Assembly: GCA_022266195.1 (NCBI GenBank) | Contig: WHVY01000001.1 | Location: 22,506,001 to 22,570,000, forward strand | Direction: 5' to 3' | Length of the DNA stretch: 64,000 nucleotides | DNA from: Tetranychus cinnabarinus | Lineage: Eukaryota > Arthropoda > Arachnida > Trombidiformes > Tetranychidae | Shown: piece after piece, positions 33,945 through 48,600 of the stretch | Numbering within the stretch: position 1 is the stretch's first letter | Layout of the letters: each line of letters starts with the position of its first letter | Translations under genes and position numbers: made by a program | The notes under the pieces: model-generated | What the model saw: the letters and a program-made list of their open reading frames with translations, nothing else | Databases searched by the model: none | Told to the model about the DNA's origin: nothing

Positions 33945-36900
33945 ATGACTCGTAGAGGATCAGCGCTCGGATATGAGCATACATTGGTAAGTAAATTATA
34001 AATCGATGCCCTTTCTCTTTAACCAGACCTATTATTATAACACTTTATTCACTCATTTAAACCATGTTTAACCAAACACATGATAAATTGAATCAAAGGT
34101 AATTTGATATTTGTATTTATATAACAAATTAATTGTAGATCAAATCAATTACTTATAGCGTGTTTAATTAGAAACAGACAAACACCTTTCCTTGTGGAGT
34201 TAAGCAAAGACCTTTTCCAACCGGTCAACATTAACCAATCAGGTCGAACTTGCAAGACTCGATGAACTATTTTCGTTGGTGATCTAGTTGATTAGCAGGA
34301 CAAACATACAAGTCTCAATAGTTAATCAGGGAAACTTGTTGACTATTCAAGTTATATTTACCTTTTATCATGATGATTTAAGATGATAAGCATGATTTGA
34401 TCTTGAATTGTTAAAAGAAATGTATTAACAAGTTGGAGAAGGTGAAAAAGAAGTTGATTGCAAAGTTGATTCTTGATGAAGATCAAGTTAATATATCAAT
34501 GAAACATGCATCGATCCGTGTCAATTGTTGATCTGAAATCCTAACCTGTTATTTACCTGGATAAGACTAATAATGATAATAACTGATGAAAGTAGCACCT
34601 TAATTCAATTGTTGATCCATATTCTGTCGCATTGTTTTCGGGTTCATCTTTTTTAAAAGTTAACCTTGAAATGTTCATGTTCAAATCACTGCAACAAATT
34701 GAATAGTTTAATGGCCTCATCATTGAAATGCATGTAATAATACGTATATTGAGTCGAGTCGCTCAGCTTTATTCATCAAGCTAGTCATAGTAACATATCA
34801 TCATTTTTTTATTAAAATGAAGCCTCGGGCATTGTAAAGTATTATTTAATAACATAGCAACCAAAATAATTGTTGAAGAAAGGTTTATTCAAATGATTTA
34901 CAGATCGTCCTGCAATACTGAACTTTGTCTTTATTGTCAACATATGATACAAACTTGTTAATATTGACTTTGAATATTTACCAAGTATGATACAAGTATG
35001 TAAAAACCTTTTAAAATTAAATAACAGAATTAAAAAGAACGAACATGAAAATAATTAGCATAAAATTACAATTAGATATAAATTTTGCTATTTTATTGGG
35101 ATTTCTCTGGTTCCAAAATCTATTCAAATATGAATCTGATTTGATTTCATTGACTATAACAATTGCAATGAAATTGTACAAGATGTTTAGTTGAGTTTAA
35201 AACTTGCTTGACTACAAATTTTCAATGATTTGCTAATTTTCAAGTTGCTGCATATTTTAAGTGGATTTTATCATCAGTTTCAAATAGACTATTCAGAATA
35301 ATTAAATCAGATTCTCGTTCCATGTTCATCATGGATCACTTGTTCACACCAAATTCCAACGATCTGTTTTTCTAAGAATACTCAAATGACTCCTCAAGAG
35401 CAAAATGTTTGATTCCTTTTTCCCTTCTCACAATTTTAAGTGTGAATAAACTTTGTTTTCAAACTTTAGTTGATCAACAAAGAAGTATCTTTTTGGTACC
35501 AAAACTCCACTTCGATCATCTGACTACAAAACTTTTCAATCAGACGTCGTTCTCCAAAGTTTTATAGTTTGATAAAGAACATTTCTTTCCAAGTTTCGAT
35601 AATTTTTACTATAATTTCCTTCAGATTTTAAATATATTTGCAACACAACTCTGGAAATGTTTTTCATAAGACAAACCTCCGAGATGATACGATTTTTTCA
35701 CTTATATTGTAAAGCATAATAAATAAGAGCATAATATTTTAGCTTTTTATTCGCAAATGCGCCTTTATTATATTAGCTACCTATTAGCTTACCTTTATTA
35801 TTTAGCGTATCAAAGGGCTAAATCTCTTCTTCTTTTGACTTTTTGTTGCGGCAAATTCGATATTAATATTTGAAATGCGAATGATTCAGGGCATTTTTAA
35901 GAGCTTAGACAAAATTCAAGGCCATCAAAGGTCACTTCAGTTATTAAGCGATTTTTCGCAATTTTCATGATTTAAAGTGTAAAAATACGGAGAAAAACTT
36001 TTTCTAACATGAAAAAATAGTGCGCAAGATTATTAACCAGATTTGAGTTTAGAGTCAAGCTTTTGATTCGAGATAGCATTGCTTCAATTACTTGCTCAAA
36101 AATCAATTTGTCGCCCTCTGATTTCAAAAATCCAGTGTTTAGGTGCATTTAATTGAATATGCATCAACCTGTATATTCACTGATGATACTGCGCTTTATA
36201 TTACGATGTTATTGTTATTTCAATTTGAAAAATAACTGACACCTATTTTTGTCTCATTTAATGAATCATTAGATCTGAACAAAAGTTTTCGTGTATTAAT
36301 ATTTTAAATGTTATTCTTGAATCTCTGGTTATGATTGAAACTCATTTTTGTCAGTCAAGTGAAAATTGTGAGAGGAGTTCAAGATGCAAAACAGTTTAAT
36401 AAAAGCTATTAATTCAACTGTAATTCAATTGTTTAAAAAGATTATCTCAATCATTTTTAATCTCAAATAAATTCTCTTCATAGATTCAAGTCCATATCTT
36501 TACCTTTCTTGATCAAATCATGTTTACTTTGCTATCTTACACCTTTTTCAAAGTGAGAAAGATGAAAGATGAGAAATGAAGAGAAAGCTGTGAAGATGGA
36601 AGATAATTAATTTTTTTAAAGATAATCAAGTGTTAGTTGCGAGTCTGATCAATTCAGAGGTTCAAGTCATCTTGAACATCTTAAAGATAATCCATTTTTT
36701 AGGAACAGTCTGTTGAGTTGACAATCAATGAACTCAAATTCATACCAATTCAACTTCAGTATTTTATTTCAAGCCAACTACTTAAACCAACTTTGACTTG
36801 ATGCAACAAAATGAAGTGATACAAAGAAACCAGAATTTTCTTCAACTTTTCAATTGTTAATATAAAATCTTTGAATCATGGGTGTTGTACATGATTACCT

Positions 36901-39900
36901 TTTAGCCCATGTGAGTGCCTACAGTATTAAAGTGATTCACAACTTTAACCAACCTTGATCAACTTGAATGGAGATGAATGAAACTGTTGATGAACATGAA
37001 TTTTCAATTTGAATCTTTTTCTTTCTCTTCAATCTATCAGATGTATGGTCAATACCGAGAAGATCTGGGCAGATTCGCAAAAGCACAAGCTCGACGTGTA
37101 AAAGCAATTAAACGCAAAGAGGAAACATCGTTAATTAAAAAAGGTTTCAAAAAATATCAGTCAACCTGGAAAAGAAAATTATCAGGTAAGAGTCGAGTTC
37201 AACTGTTGATCTAATTGATACGCTTATTGATCAACAAGTGTACAAACTTGATTACACATGAAACATGATTTACAAGTAAAAATTAATAGCTAACAATCAG
37301 TGTCAATGTACCAACGTCAACACATGTTCATGTCTTTACTAGATTCCCTCACAATGATCCCAATCAAAATCACAGCATCATTATCATAACTTATCATAAT
37401 TGTGTTCCTATTATAAATGGTGATCATATTATTAAATAAATGCCATTAAATCAATGAGCTTTCTTAATCAATTTCTATTGAAACTAATTGCTTCTGTCTA
37501 ATTTATCATCTAATTAGTTTATTGTTCTAATCAGGAAATAATTAACATTGACAATTGAGTTATTAACAAATATTTGTCTCTTTGTCTGACTTTTGCTTTT
37601 GTTATTTACTTGTAACTCTGATCGGCTGAGGATGTTTTAATAATGAAATATTTCCTTGATTGTGATTAATGATTAAACCTCTTAATCAGTACAGTAATTG
37701 GTTTCAAATAAACCCATTAACTCTTGACTTTGTCTCATCTGACGATACTTGTTTCATTGATTATTTACCAAAAAATAATTAAATCTCATCTGTAACTAAC
37801 GATTTGATGATACTTCAAATTTTGCATTTTATAATACTAGTCAATTGAGCTTCGACAGGTTTCACGCTCGAAATTACAGTTGAATTTCAAATTATGATAT
37901 TATGATCTCAATTGATGAAAGATTATTTCATTTTATCGATAATTCAACTTTTGAATTATATTAACATTGTGTACTTGTGTTTTGTTTTGTTTTTGCTCGA
38001 ACCATTCATTGATTACTCTATTTACGCTATTTACGTCAATTATTGATATAACTAGTATTTGGAAATACAATTAAGTAAGGAAAGTAGCTCTGAGTATGAA
38101 GAGTTGATTACTATTGACAATTTAATCTCATATTATAATAACATTGATAATGAGTCAAGTGTTGATGAAAACTCACTAATCCAGATGAAGTACGTTATAA
38201 TAACATGTTATAACTTAAGAGTTACAGTTTCGTAAGATTAGTTCATTAGTGAATTGATGACTATTTCAATGGACAACAATTGATTTGATTCAATGTTTGG
38301 AGTAAAAAACTTGTAATGATCAATTTCATCATGGATTAAAATTGAAACTTAATGTTTTACAATTGAAATGCCATGTATCAATTGATTCAATTGAAAGATT
38401 ATTGTCATCACATTGTTGCTCCGTTTTCATCGTCACATAATTAAACTGATTTTCAATCAACTTCCAATGACTCGATCATTTTTTATTGGTCAAACAATTT
38501 GATGCAATTCATACTTGATTAATGAGCGCATTAATTGTTGGACTAATCAGACTTTGATATTTGTAATAAATGAAAGAACCTGTTGAAATGATGAAATGAA
38601 TTCAAAATAATGTTTATTGGTTGCAACAAATAATCAACCTTTTCATTGGTATCAATGGCTAATTAAACTAAATCATTTGTAAAATTGACAGACTTTGAAT
38701 TGTAAGTCACTTTCATTGCAATCATGAAACCTTGGTAACTTTGCCGATGAAATTCCCGATTGCTGTTTGATTGTTTCAGGCTATTCAATTTTAGTCTGCA
38801 AGTTTTAATAGTCTCTATTATAATTTGGGTTATAATTCAACATTCAATGATTAATTGTCTTTGAATTGAAATGTTGAAAACAAAAGTTTAACTAGTTTAG
38901 TCTTTTTCCGACAATTTTAAGGTTTTCAATTGCATAATCAGTACAAGTACAATTGTTTAATTGTTTCATTCAAATTACTATTCAAAAAATCAGATTTGGA
39001 GTATTTTGCATAAAAAAGGTTGAAATAGTTGTGGATTGAAAATTAGAGAAAACTCATGAAAGAAAATCATAATTAAAAATGAATTCTCAAAGTTAGTACC
39101 TCGTTAACTCTGTTACTAAACCATTCTGATGATTCTGTGTGTACTCATTATGCAGGGCTTTGCTTTATCTTTCACGTCTGTGGGCATAACTATAGGAATA
39201 TTAATTTATTTTCAGAGCCGCCATCTTTTTAGACTGGAATCAGCTTGTCGAAAGTCGATAACTTACTCGATAAAAAGATTAGAGGTTTAAAATATCTATC
39301 AGACCTTGAAAATTCTGACTTGAAGCTCTTTGATTCAGCTATGTTTAGTCATTTATTTTGAAAATTTTAAATATTAATCTGATTTTTCTATTTGCCTTTC
39401 AGTTTATTTTCAAATTTTCTGGAAATATACTTTTGCCAAAATTGGCGAAGATTGGATTTTTTTGGCCCTACTAGGAATGTCCATGGCTTTTACTTCATTT
39501 TTCATCAATATAGTTATTGAATCAACCATAACAGCTAGACAAAGGTTATACAAAGATTTTACTAACGATTCACCCATCTGGAAGTTCGTTGCTTGGACAA
39601 CAACACCGATTATCATGATTTTGTTTGCCTCTGGATTTGTGCATATTGTTGCTCCACAAGCAGTTGGTTCAGGAATACCTGAGATGAAGACCATTCTCGG
39701 TGGAGTTGTTCTCAATGAGTACCTAACCTTCCGCACCATGGTGGCCAAAATTGTTGGCCTTTCGTTTACTCTGGCCTCAGGATTACCCTTGGGTCGAGAA
39801 GGTCCTTTTGTTCATATATCTTCCATTATGGCTACCCTTTTGTCCCGAATGGTGACCACTTTTAAGGGCATCTATGAGAATGAATCTCGAACAGGGGAAA

Positions 39901-42900
39901 TGTTGGCAGCTGCGTGTGCAGTTGGTGTTGCTGCCACCTTCTATACACCCATTGGTGGAGTCCTTTTTTCAATTGAAGTAACATCAGTTTATTTTGCTGT
40001 AAGAAACTACTGGAGAGGCTTTTTTGCTGCTTGTTGTGGGGCCACAATTTGGAGATTGTTGACTGTTTGGATTAAAGATGCTTGTAAGTTTTCTTGATGG
40101 TTAACCTATTCAAATATACGATCCAAAATTGTCATAATTGTTTCAATCAGATTTTAAGCTCAACAAATTGAACTCAAATCTTTTTATGCCATGCATTCAA
40201 TTATTTTGATGCAAATCTTTACTGGAATCCCATTGTAACTGTTGATCCAGAGAACATTTGAGCCAAAAGTTTTGTCAATTACAAATTTCATTTCACCAAG
40301 CAGAATCTTAATACACTTTTCGATGAAAACTTGAATTACTTTTGAAAGATTAAAATCAATATGAAGTTGATGAAAAACAAAATTTCAATTCGATGCAATA
40401 GAAGAGAGAAAACAGAACATTTTGTATATTTACATTTTACAGTAGTGCTGTTACATTAATTAATTGCCTGATTGATGTTTAATTTTAATTCACAGCCATT
40501 TCTGCACTTTTCAGGACAAGTTTTAAAAGTGAATTTCCCTTTGATCCTCAAGAGTTGTTTGTTTTTGCCTTGATTGGTGCCTTCAGCGGCTTTGGAGGTG
40601 CTTGTTATGTTGCCTTTCATCGTAAAATTGTTCAATTCAATCGAAATCACAAACGATGGAATCAATTTCTTCAACTTAAGTAAGTTTTCAATTAATGATC
40701 AAAATGAATCTTTTATAAGATATGATTTTCTTACAAAATGTTAAATCAGCGGTCAATTTACAAGTAAATTGAAATATTTGCATCTTTCAATGCTGAAATT
40801 GTTCCAAATAATCAGATAATTAATTTTATTACTTTTTCATTCAGTCGATTCCTATATCCCGGCCTGGTTACTTTAATTATCACAAGCTGTACATTTCCTC
40901 CATTTCTAGGTAAATATATGGCTGTTGAGGTAAGTAGGTTGGTAGATATTATCATAATAAAAGTATCATTTGATTGTTGGTTGTAATATTTTTATTGTAA
41001 CTGTTTGAGTTTATTAGTGTTTGACTCGTCGATCATTTCATTTTTTACTTTTCATTCACTTGCTTTTTCAAGGTAACTTTCAAGTGGACCAACAGTGAAT
41101 AGTAAATACAAATATCTTAAATACATTCCAACTTGTATCTTGTTTATCGCAATCTATAATTCACTTGGAGAATAAGCAAGGTTAAAAATGTTCGAACTTG
41201 AACAATTTGCAACTTTGTTTTATACGCTAAATACATTAGGTTTAAGTTGAAACAATTGAAATCATATTTTTAATCATTTTTAGCCTCTCAAGTAAATTTC
41301 CTTGATTTGATAAGTTTCACCTTTGATCTTGAGCTAACGCAGTTAAGATAAGATTTGACTTGAAACAATGTACATATCGGATCATTTCTCGATTCTTGTT
41401 CATGGAAATTTTGACTTTTTTCAACAATAACTAGTAGACATATCATTGTTATTTGCCAAATTTAAATCATTTATACATTTATGCTATTTATTGATTATCC
41501 AATAACTGATAAATTGGTTTATTTCCATCCAGATTTCAACTCATCATTTAGTTGACCAGTTATTTAGTAATATAACTTGGGGTTCAGGATCTGAAGATTA
41601 TGTTACTCAAGGTATTCTAAAGGATTGGACGACTGACCACACAAGTTTTTATTTTCATCTTTGTTTCTACATTTTTATGACAGTAAGTCATCAAATTAAA
41701 TGACAAGTTGATCGAAGGCTTTGTTAATAAATAGTCAGTTGCAAGTCGCGAAATCGCAACTCCATATTGCGAGTTTTTTATTCGTTCGATTTCTGGTTTG
41801 CCACCAATGGCTATTCATTTTGACGAGCTTTTCGTTTAACTGCAATTTTTAGCTAATGATTTTATCCTAACTATTCATTCAGTGGTGGACTTCAGCTCTA
41901 GCCTCGACAATCCCTGTTCCAAGTGGAGTATTCATTCCAGTTTTTTTGATGGGTGCAGCTTTTGGTCGACTTGTTGGAGAGATTATGGCTGTTTTATGCC
42001 CAGACGGCATCCCTTTTGGCGATCGTATGTATCATTAATTACTTTGTTTGTGCCTTTGCTTAAAATTAATATTTTATTTTCTGTCAGGTAATATACCAAT
42101 TGTCCCAGGAGGTTATGCTGTTGTCGGTGCTGCAGCTTTTGCTGGCGCTGTAACTCACACCATTTCAACAACAGTTATCGTTTTTGAATTAACTGGTCAA
42201 ATGTCACACATTATTCCCGTTATTATGTCAGTTTTGATAGCGAACGGAATTGCTCAGTCATTGAAGCCTTCTATCTACGATTCTATCATTGAAATAAAAA
42301 AGCTTCCCTTTCTACCTTCAATAAAGTCGACCTCATCAACAGCTCATCGTATCATGGTTGACGATATAATGACTCGTGATATTGTCTACATTTGGCGTCG
42401 ATGTTCTTATAAAGATTTATTAAACACTTTGGATACCAATCTCAAAATTGAAACCTTTCCATTAGTTGATACACCAACATCAATGATATTATTGGGCTCT
42501 ATTCAGCGTCATGAACTGCGTTATATTTTGAATAAACAATTGAGTAAAGAAAAACGTCTTCAAGAGGTTCAAAGACGATACTCACAGCAAGATTGTGTTA
42601 GAACTTTTTCAACGTTACCTTCAACAATGGAATCGTCAAGGGAGTCTTTGCCACAGTCCAAGACTCCTGAAGCTAAATCACGATTTGAAGTGAGGTTAAT
42701 CAATAGTCAAAACGATGGATTTACAACTGGATCTACTGGAAGTGGTGGTGGGTCCACAGATGGCAAAAATGCACAAAAAAGATCATCTCCTCCACCCTCA
42801 CCAACAATGGGGACCAAACCACCTGTTAAATCAATTTTGAAACAAACAGCTACTTTCACGACATATTCACCAAATTCAACATTGACACAAGGTTTGAATC

Positions 42901-43807
42901 AATGAACACTTTTTACATTAATAGTTGATCACTAATTTTATCAAAGTCATAATTGAATGATTCTTGTCTTTGAATTTCTAATTTCTATAATCTCTTAGAC
43001 TTTAGACTACGCCAAGCATTCGAAAATATTTTTATGAAGAGTCTGAAACTGCAAGATGCTCATCCAAACAAAGTAAGCAATTAAAATATTTCTAATGGAT
43101 ATTTGTTGAGTTGGCCATCATCCTTACATCTTATATTGTCGACTTTTCATCTTTATAACAGGTTTCTAGTGGAGTTGTGTCCAACAGCGCACCAAGTACT
43201 CCTTCAATTCAACGGAGAGTACAATTGGTAAGTCAGTTTTCCGTATTTTCAGAGCTGATCAATTAACTTATAATTTTCAACTTATAAATTTATAAACAGA
43301 AATAGACAAACACATTTAACAATTGATTTTCCAATTACAGCCTAGAGAACGAGTAATTGACATGTCTCCAGAAGAACAACTGGCCTGGGAAGAGGAACAA
43401 TTAAATTCAATCATTGATCTCTCAGCGTGTCACATTGATCCAGCACCATTTCAATTAGTTGAACAAACTTCATTAATCAAAGTTCATTCTCTATTTTCTA
43501 TGTTACAATTAAATTTGGCCTATGTAACATCTATCGGTCGTTTGGTTGGTGTAGTTACACTTAAAGATGTAAGTAATTATTCACAATTTAGTGGACAAGT
43601 CATAAAACTATTTTTTACTTGTTTTAGATTCGAGTTGCTATTGAACGAATGAACAATGGTACTTTGGTACCAAAACCAATGTCATCTTCAAATATTGGAA
43701 TTCCTCCCTCGGATGGAAGCTACACTGATACATTAACGTCTGTTGCAACGGATGAGTCTAATCCTAATGTAGAAGATGCTAATACAATTAAAATGGGAGC
43801 TGTTTAA
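33945..43807 (+). CDS. ClC-a: ClC-2/ClC-a type voltage-gated chloride channel
   Basis: Plasma-membrane chloride channel. Twelve exons: 33945-33986, 37041-37185, 39403-40083, 40496-40679, 40845-40929, 41533-41682, 41883-42024, 42088-42891, 42999-43072, 43162-43227, 43341-43568, 43628-43807; 2781 nt, 926 residues, phases consistent. The N-terminus YEHTLMYGQYREDLG matches ClC-2 YEQTLMYGRYTQDLG. Selectivity motifs are present: GSGIP (151-155), GREGPFVH with gating Glu195, and the conserved GAAFGRLVGE. Two CBS domains follow, the first in exon 8 (VDDIMTRDIVYI), the second in exons 11-12 (AYVTSIGRLVGVVTLKD). MSPEEQLAWEEEQL also matches ClC-2. A Ser/Pro-rich linker separates the CBS domains. The gating Glu marks it as structurally competent. 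Confidence 0.95.
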
Positions 43808-44116
43808 ATTCAGAATGAAAGTTGTTTCTTTTTAGGTACACTTTTTTTATGATTTTTTATATAAATAGATACAAACAACATTACAAAAGTCAGATGTTGT
43901 ATAATGTACTTCAAATACCATGACCAGCTAAGACATTATATCTACTGACAATCTTAGTAAAATAAGTAATTTAAATTTTGTAAGAAAACGAATTTTATAC
44001 ATTTTTTAAAATGCCAAAAAGCACGATTTTTGAGATCATCAAAATACCAATAGTTGAACTGCATCCTTTAAACCATGTCAAGAGCTTAAAATTGATATGT
44101 GAAGCTAAACATTTTT
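43808..44116. other. Convergent 3' interval between ClC and THOC3
   Basis: 309 bp between the two stop codons, holding both 3' UTRs. No canonical AATAAA was found for ClC in the first 100 bases. Confidence 0.45.
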
Positions 44117-45201
44117 TCAATTGCCATTAGGCAACCCAAAAATCTTGACGGTTCCAGCATCACGACCAAATGTGTCTTTATCATCACAGGCAAAGGCGAG
44201 GATATACCTCGAAGGATGGAAAGCAACTGTGAATGTAGGAGAATCGACTGGAACACCACTAATCTTTTCACCAGTTTCAACGTAACTTATGTCAATTAAG
44301 AGATCTTCAGAACCAGAAGCCAGCAATTTTCCATCATGACTGAAACTGATAGCTCGAGCAGGCCACTCTAGTCTTGAAATTGTTCTAAGACAAACTAAAT
44401 GATTAGCATCCCAAATCGAAACCATGGTGTCTGCGGACCCAACAGCAAAATATTTGCCCGTAGAATCAAATTCAATACAAATACAATTTGCCGGGTGAGC
44501 ATTTAGAACAACTTGTGGTTGAAGGTCGGGATAACTGAGAACATGAATAGCTCCTTGACCAGAAGTGAGAAAGAATAAGTCATTGTCATTATTCCAACTA
44601 ATTTCATTGACTTCGAATTTGAATGGCTGTTCAACTTTGATTTTTTGCTGCTTAGCGTCAATAAAAGTGATAAGGTCCTCTTTATTACCAACAGCAATTG
44701 ACGAACCATCGGGTGACCAACATATGTTTATGTTTTCGCCTACAATCAGAAGTAAAAAACATGAATAATCAGATTATTGATAAAGATAAATTTTACTAAT
44801 ATATTTCAATGAATGATGTGCAGCTCAAAATTAAAGCTATTTTAAAATCAAGTTGAGATTTTACCTTTAGTATTGATTGTAGCGTAATTTTTGGCAACCC
44901 GTGAGTCCCATAGACGAACAGTTTTATCCAGTGAGGCAGTAGCCAGTAAATCTGGATGTGATGGATGCCAGCTAAGTTGATCAACTGAGTCTGAATGACC
45001 TTTCAATGTGCTCTCCTTGTTCAACCGATCTTTGTCCAAATTGAAAATGGAAATAGATTTATCTACACTGCCAGAAGCCAAGCGATGTCCATCACAGCTC
45101 CAGTCGACAGAATGAACTTTACATGTGTGCGATTGATAATCTCGGATTCGATTGTTTTTGGAAAAATGTTCTTTTGCTTGTTCAATAAATGGCACGGTCA
45201 T
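44117..45201 (-). CDS. THOC3: THO complex subunit 3 (THOC3 / TEX1), WD40 protein
   Basis: A subunit of the THO/TREX complex that couples transcription and splicing to mRNA export in the nucleus. Two exons: 45201-44865 and 44739-44117, 960 nt, 319 residues. WD repeats are visible: VHSVDWSCDGHRLASGSVDKSISIF, LSWHPSHPDLLATASLDKTVRLWDS, ENINICWSPDGSSIAVGNKED, FEVNEISWNNDNDLFFLTSG, and so on. The end AGTVKIFGLPNGN matches human AGTVKLFGLPNDS. It is divergent from the right NAA15 copy, whose insertion placed a foreign promoter fragment about 150 bp upstream of this start codon. Confidence 0.95.
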
Positions 45202-45698
45202 GATAAATAAAGTAATTTAATTGAATTTAACAAACAAATAAAGCATGTAAATAGTTTAAATCGAGATGTGGTTTTAGTCACCAAACATAACAAGTAACTG
45301 TGGTTACTTCCTTCAGTTACAATCCTTTTTTACCGCCAAGTTTAAAAAATTTCAAGTAACTAATGATGGTTTATTTTGTAAAAATTTGTCAATTAATTGA
45401 TAAATTTATAAGTAAATTTTCTTTAGAGTATTTCAAAGTAAAGTGAAGCATCGAAATTCAATGAAACAGATTATCAAAATGGAATTTTTTTAGCTAATGA
45501 TTTAATCCTTTTCTTGCAACGGTCAAATAACGCGCTTAATAAATATTAAACCTGTAGAGGGCGATTCCCAAGTATCAAGCCTTGTCTTAATTTTAATGAG
45601 ATTTTTTCATTTTTGCTTAATTTAGATTGTATTTGTCTGCATAATTAATTTTTATAATTGTTTCACTTTAATTAAAGTGATTGTATTATTTGGTAAAC
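45202..45698. promoter_or_regulatory. Chimeric divergent interval, THOC3 / right NAA15
   Basis: Positions 45202-45350 are the native THOC3 side. From 45351 on, the sequence is the inverted copy of the left NAA15 upstream region (28605 downward), beginning TTCAAGTAACTAATGATGG. The promoter is thus a fusion made by the duplication. Confidence 0.65.
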
Positions 45699-48600
45699 AT
45701 GACCGCACGAACATCTTCACAGCCACTACCTGCAAAGGAAAACGCCTTATTTAAAAAGATATTAAAGTGTTATGAGCATAAACAGTATAAGAATGGATTA
45801 AAATTTGCCAAACAAATTCTTTCTAACCCTAAATTTTCAGGTAAATATCATTATTTTATATCTATTTATTAATTCTTGGACTGTATTTTGATCGCCTATT
45901 TGTTGAATTGAAATACTATAAAAATTACTATTGATTCAAGTCATTGCTTTCAATAGCAAAATGAGCCATGTGATTTTTCATTTTAACCTTTTTCTCTTAT
46001 CTTGATAATTATATTCAATTTCTGACTGATTTATATTGTTGATTTATAGTTATTCTATGTTTCTCCTTCTAACTCCCCCTTATTTCAATCCCTTCCAATC
46101 TTACTTGCTTTTCTTGCCCATTTTAACTGTATCATTTTTTCTATATCATATCTGCATTATCAGAACATGGAGAAACGCTTGCCATGAAAGGACTAACCTT
46201 GAATTGCTTGGGACGAAAAGAAGCGGCTTACGAGTATGTGAGACGAGGTTTAAGGAATGATCTTAAATCTCACGTTTGTTGGCACGTTTATGGTCTACTT
46301 CAGAGAAGTGACCATAAATACGATGAAGCTATAAAGTGTTATCGAAATGCATTGAAATGGGATAAAGACAATATCCAGATTTTGCGAGATCTTAGTCTTT
46401 TACAAATTCAGATGAGAGATATAGAAGGTTATCGTGATACACGATCTCAGCTATTGCATCTTCGACCAACACAAAGAGCATCATGGATTGGATATGCTAT
46501 GGCCTATCATTTGCTAGGTGACTACGAGATAGCTGCAAATATCTTGGAAGAGTTCAGAAAGACCACAGCAAATGCTCAAAATAAAGGAGCGCACCGAACC
46601 AATAACTCTAAAACCACAGTTGACTATGAACAATCAGAACTAATTCTTTACCAAGTTATGGTATATAAAGAAGGAGGATTCTATGATGAAGCCTTGGAAC
46701 ATTTAAACAAGTATGGAGATAATGAAGTTTGTGATAAACTAGCCGTCCATGAGTATAAAGCTGAGCTGCTCTTAAAATTGAAGAAAAGTACGGAAGCCGC
46801 CAAAATTTTACGAGAGAATTTAATTGCTCGCAATCCTGAAAACACTAGTTATTATAAGCAATTAGAAGTAGCATTAGGACTAAGTGAGGCTGATATTGGC
46901 GATACTAATAATAACAAAAACGAAACCAATCATGGCGAGGATCATATTGGCAAGAGTAACCTTAGCAGTAATGGTAATACTGCTATTGATTGTTCTGATG
47001 TTTTTAAAAACGATCATGAGGAAGCCAAATTAAAACTTTACCAGGAGTTTCAAGAATTGTATCCCAAAGCTCAAATGCCATTCAGAATGCCATTAACCTT
47101 TATCATGGATGAAGCTAAATTCGAAAAACATGCTGAATCCTACATTAAGAAAAGCTTGAGGAAAGGACAGCCAGCTTTATTCAGAGATTTGAAGAGCTTA
47201 TATGCTTTACCAAAGAAGTGTTCGTTTTCAAGTGGAGGCGATTTTGGTGCAAAATCTCAATCAATTTCTTTCACCTCATCTTCACCACCCTCTTCATTAT
47301 TTACAAACAAATATTTACAGCAACCATTATTTAAAAGACAAGTTATCGAAAAACTCTTTCTTAAATATCATGATAATCTCTTAAATCATGGTTACTTCGA
47401 ATCTGCCGATTCAAGTGATGGTCTAGAGGATGCAACAACCATTCTATGGGTTGACTACTATTTAGCTCAACATTTTGATTACTTAGGAAATTATGAGGAG
47501 GCGTTGAAATTCATCAATGAAGCCCTTAGTCATACTCCAACATTAATAGAGCTTTATGTGTTGAAGGGTAAAATTTACAAACACGCAGGTAACATTGAAG
47601 AGGCAGTATTCTGCATAGAGGAAGCTCAAAGTTTGGATACAGCTGATCGTTATCTCAACTCGAAATGTGCAAAATATTTACTGAGAGCTAACCGTATTCG
47701 TGAAGCTGAGGAGATGTGTTCAAAGTTTACCCGTGAAGGGGTAAGTGCTAGTGATAATCTGAACGAAATGCAGTGCATGTGGTATCAGAATGAAGCAGCG
47801 CAAGCTTACCAGAGACTTGGTAAATGGGGCGATTCACTAAAAAAGTGTATTGAAATTGACAGACATTTTGCCGAGATAACCGAAGATCAATTTGATTTCT
47901 ATACTTATTGTATGAGAAAAATGACTCTGCGGTCCTACATGGGGCTCTTAAGATTGGAAGATGTCCTGAAAAGCCATAAATTCTACTTCGATGCTGCCAA
48001 GACTGCAATTGAAGTATATCTTGGATTATATGACAAACCGCTGGGAGATGAAGAAATTGGAGAAAACATAAATCCTCAGGGAGTAAGTGCCTCTGAATTT
48101 AAAAAGATGATGAGTAAACAGAGAAAAGCAAAGAAAAAAGCTGAAGCTAAGAAGGAACAAGGACCAGTCTCAGCATCATCTGCAACATTATCATCCAGTG
48201 TAACTACGACAACTACGGCATCACCTTTGTCCACTGCTACAACTGTCAACTCGGGGAACATCAACTTGTTGAATTCAAGTGAAACTAATTCTCATCATCA
48301 AAATCATGAACAACCGAACCATTCTCACCCCCTGAATTCAAATTCTTCTGGCTCTCTGCCAAATTCAGGTGAAAAGTCTGATGGAAACAGCTCAGTAGCA
48401 GCCAACTCGGGTAAAGAGACTACTGGGAGTGAAATGTTCAACGAGAAGTTAATTCCAAGTAAATTGGAGCGACCAGAGAACCCCTTAGAAGAAGCTATCA
48501 AGTTCCTGAAACCATTACAATTATTGGTTAAAAATAACATATCTACACATTTGATGGCTTTTGAAATTTATTACAGAAAAGAAAAGGTGATGTTAATGCT

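Noticed and set aside
39216..39284. 69-nt exon-like segment (ATTTTCAG before, GTTTAA after) in ClC intron 2, reading SRHLFRLESACRKS in one frame
   Set aside because: Flanking ClC exons require phase 1, and in that phase it has an early stop. Exons 2 and 3 join perfectly without it. At most a poison or chance exon.
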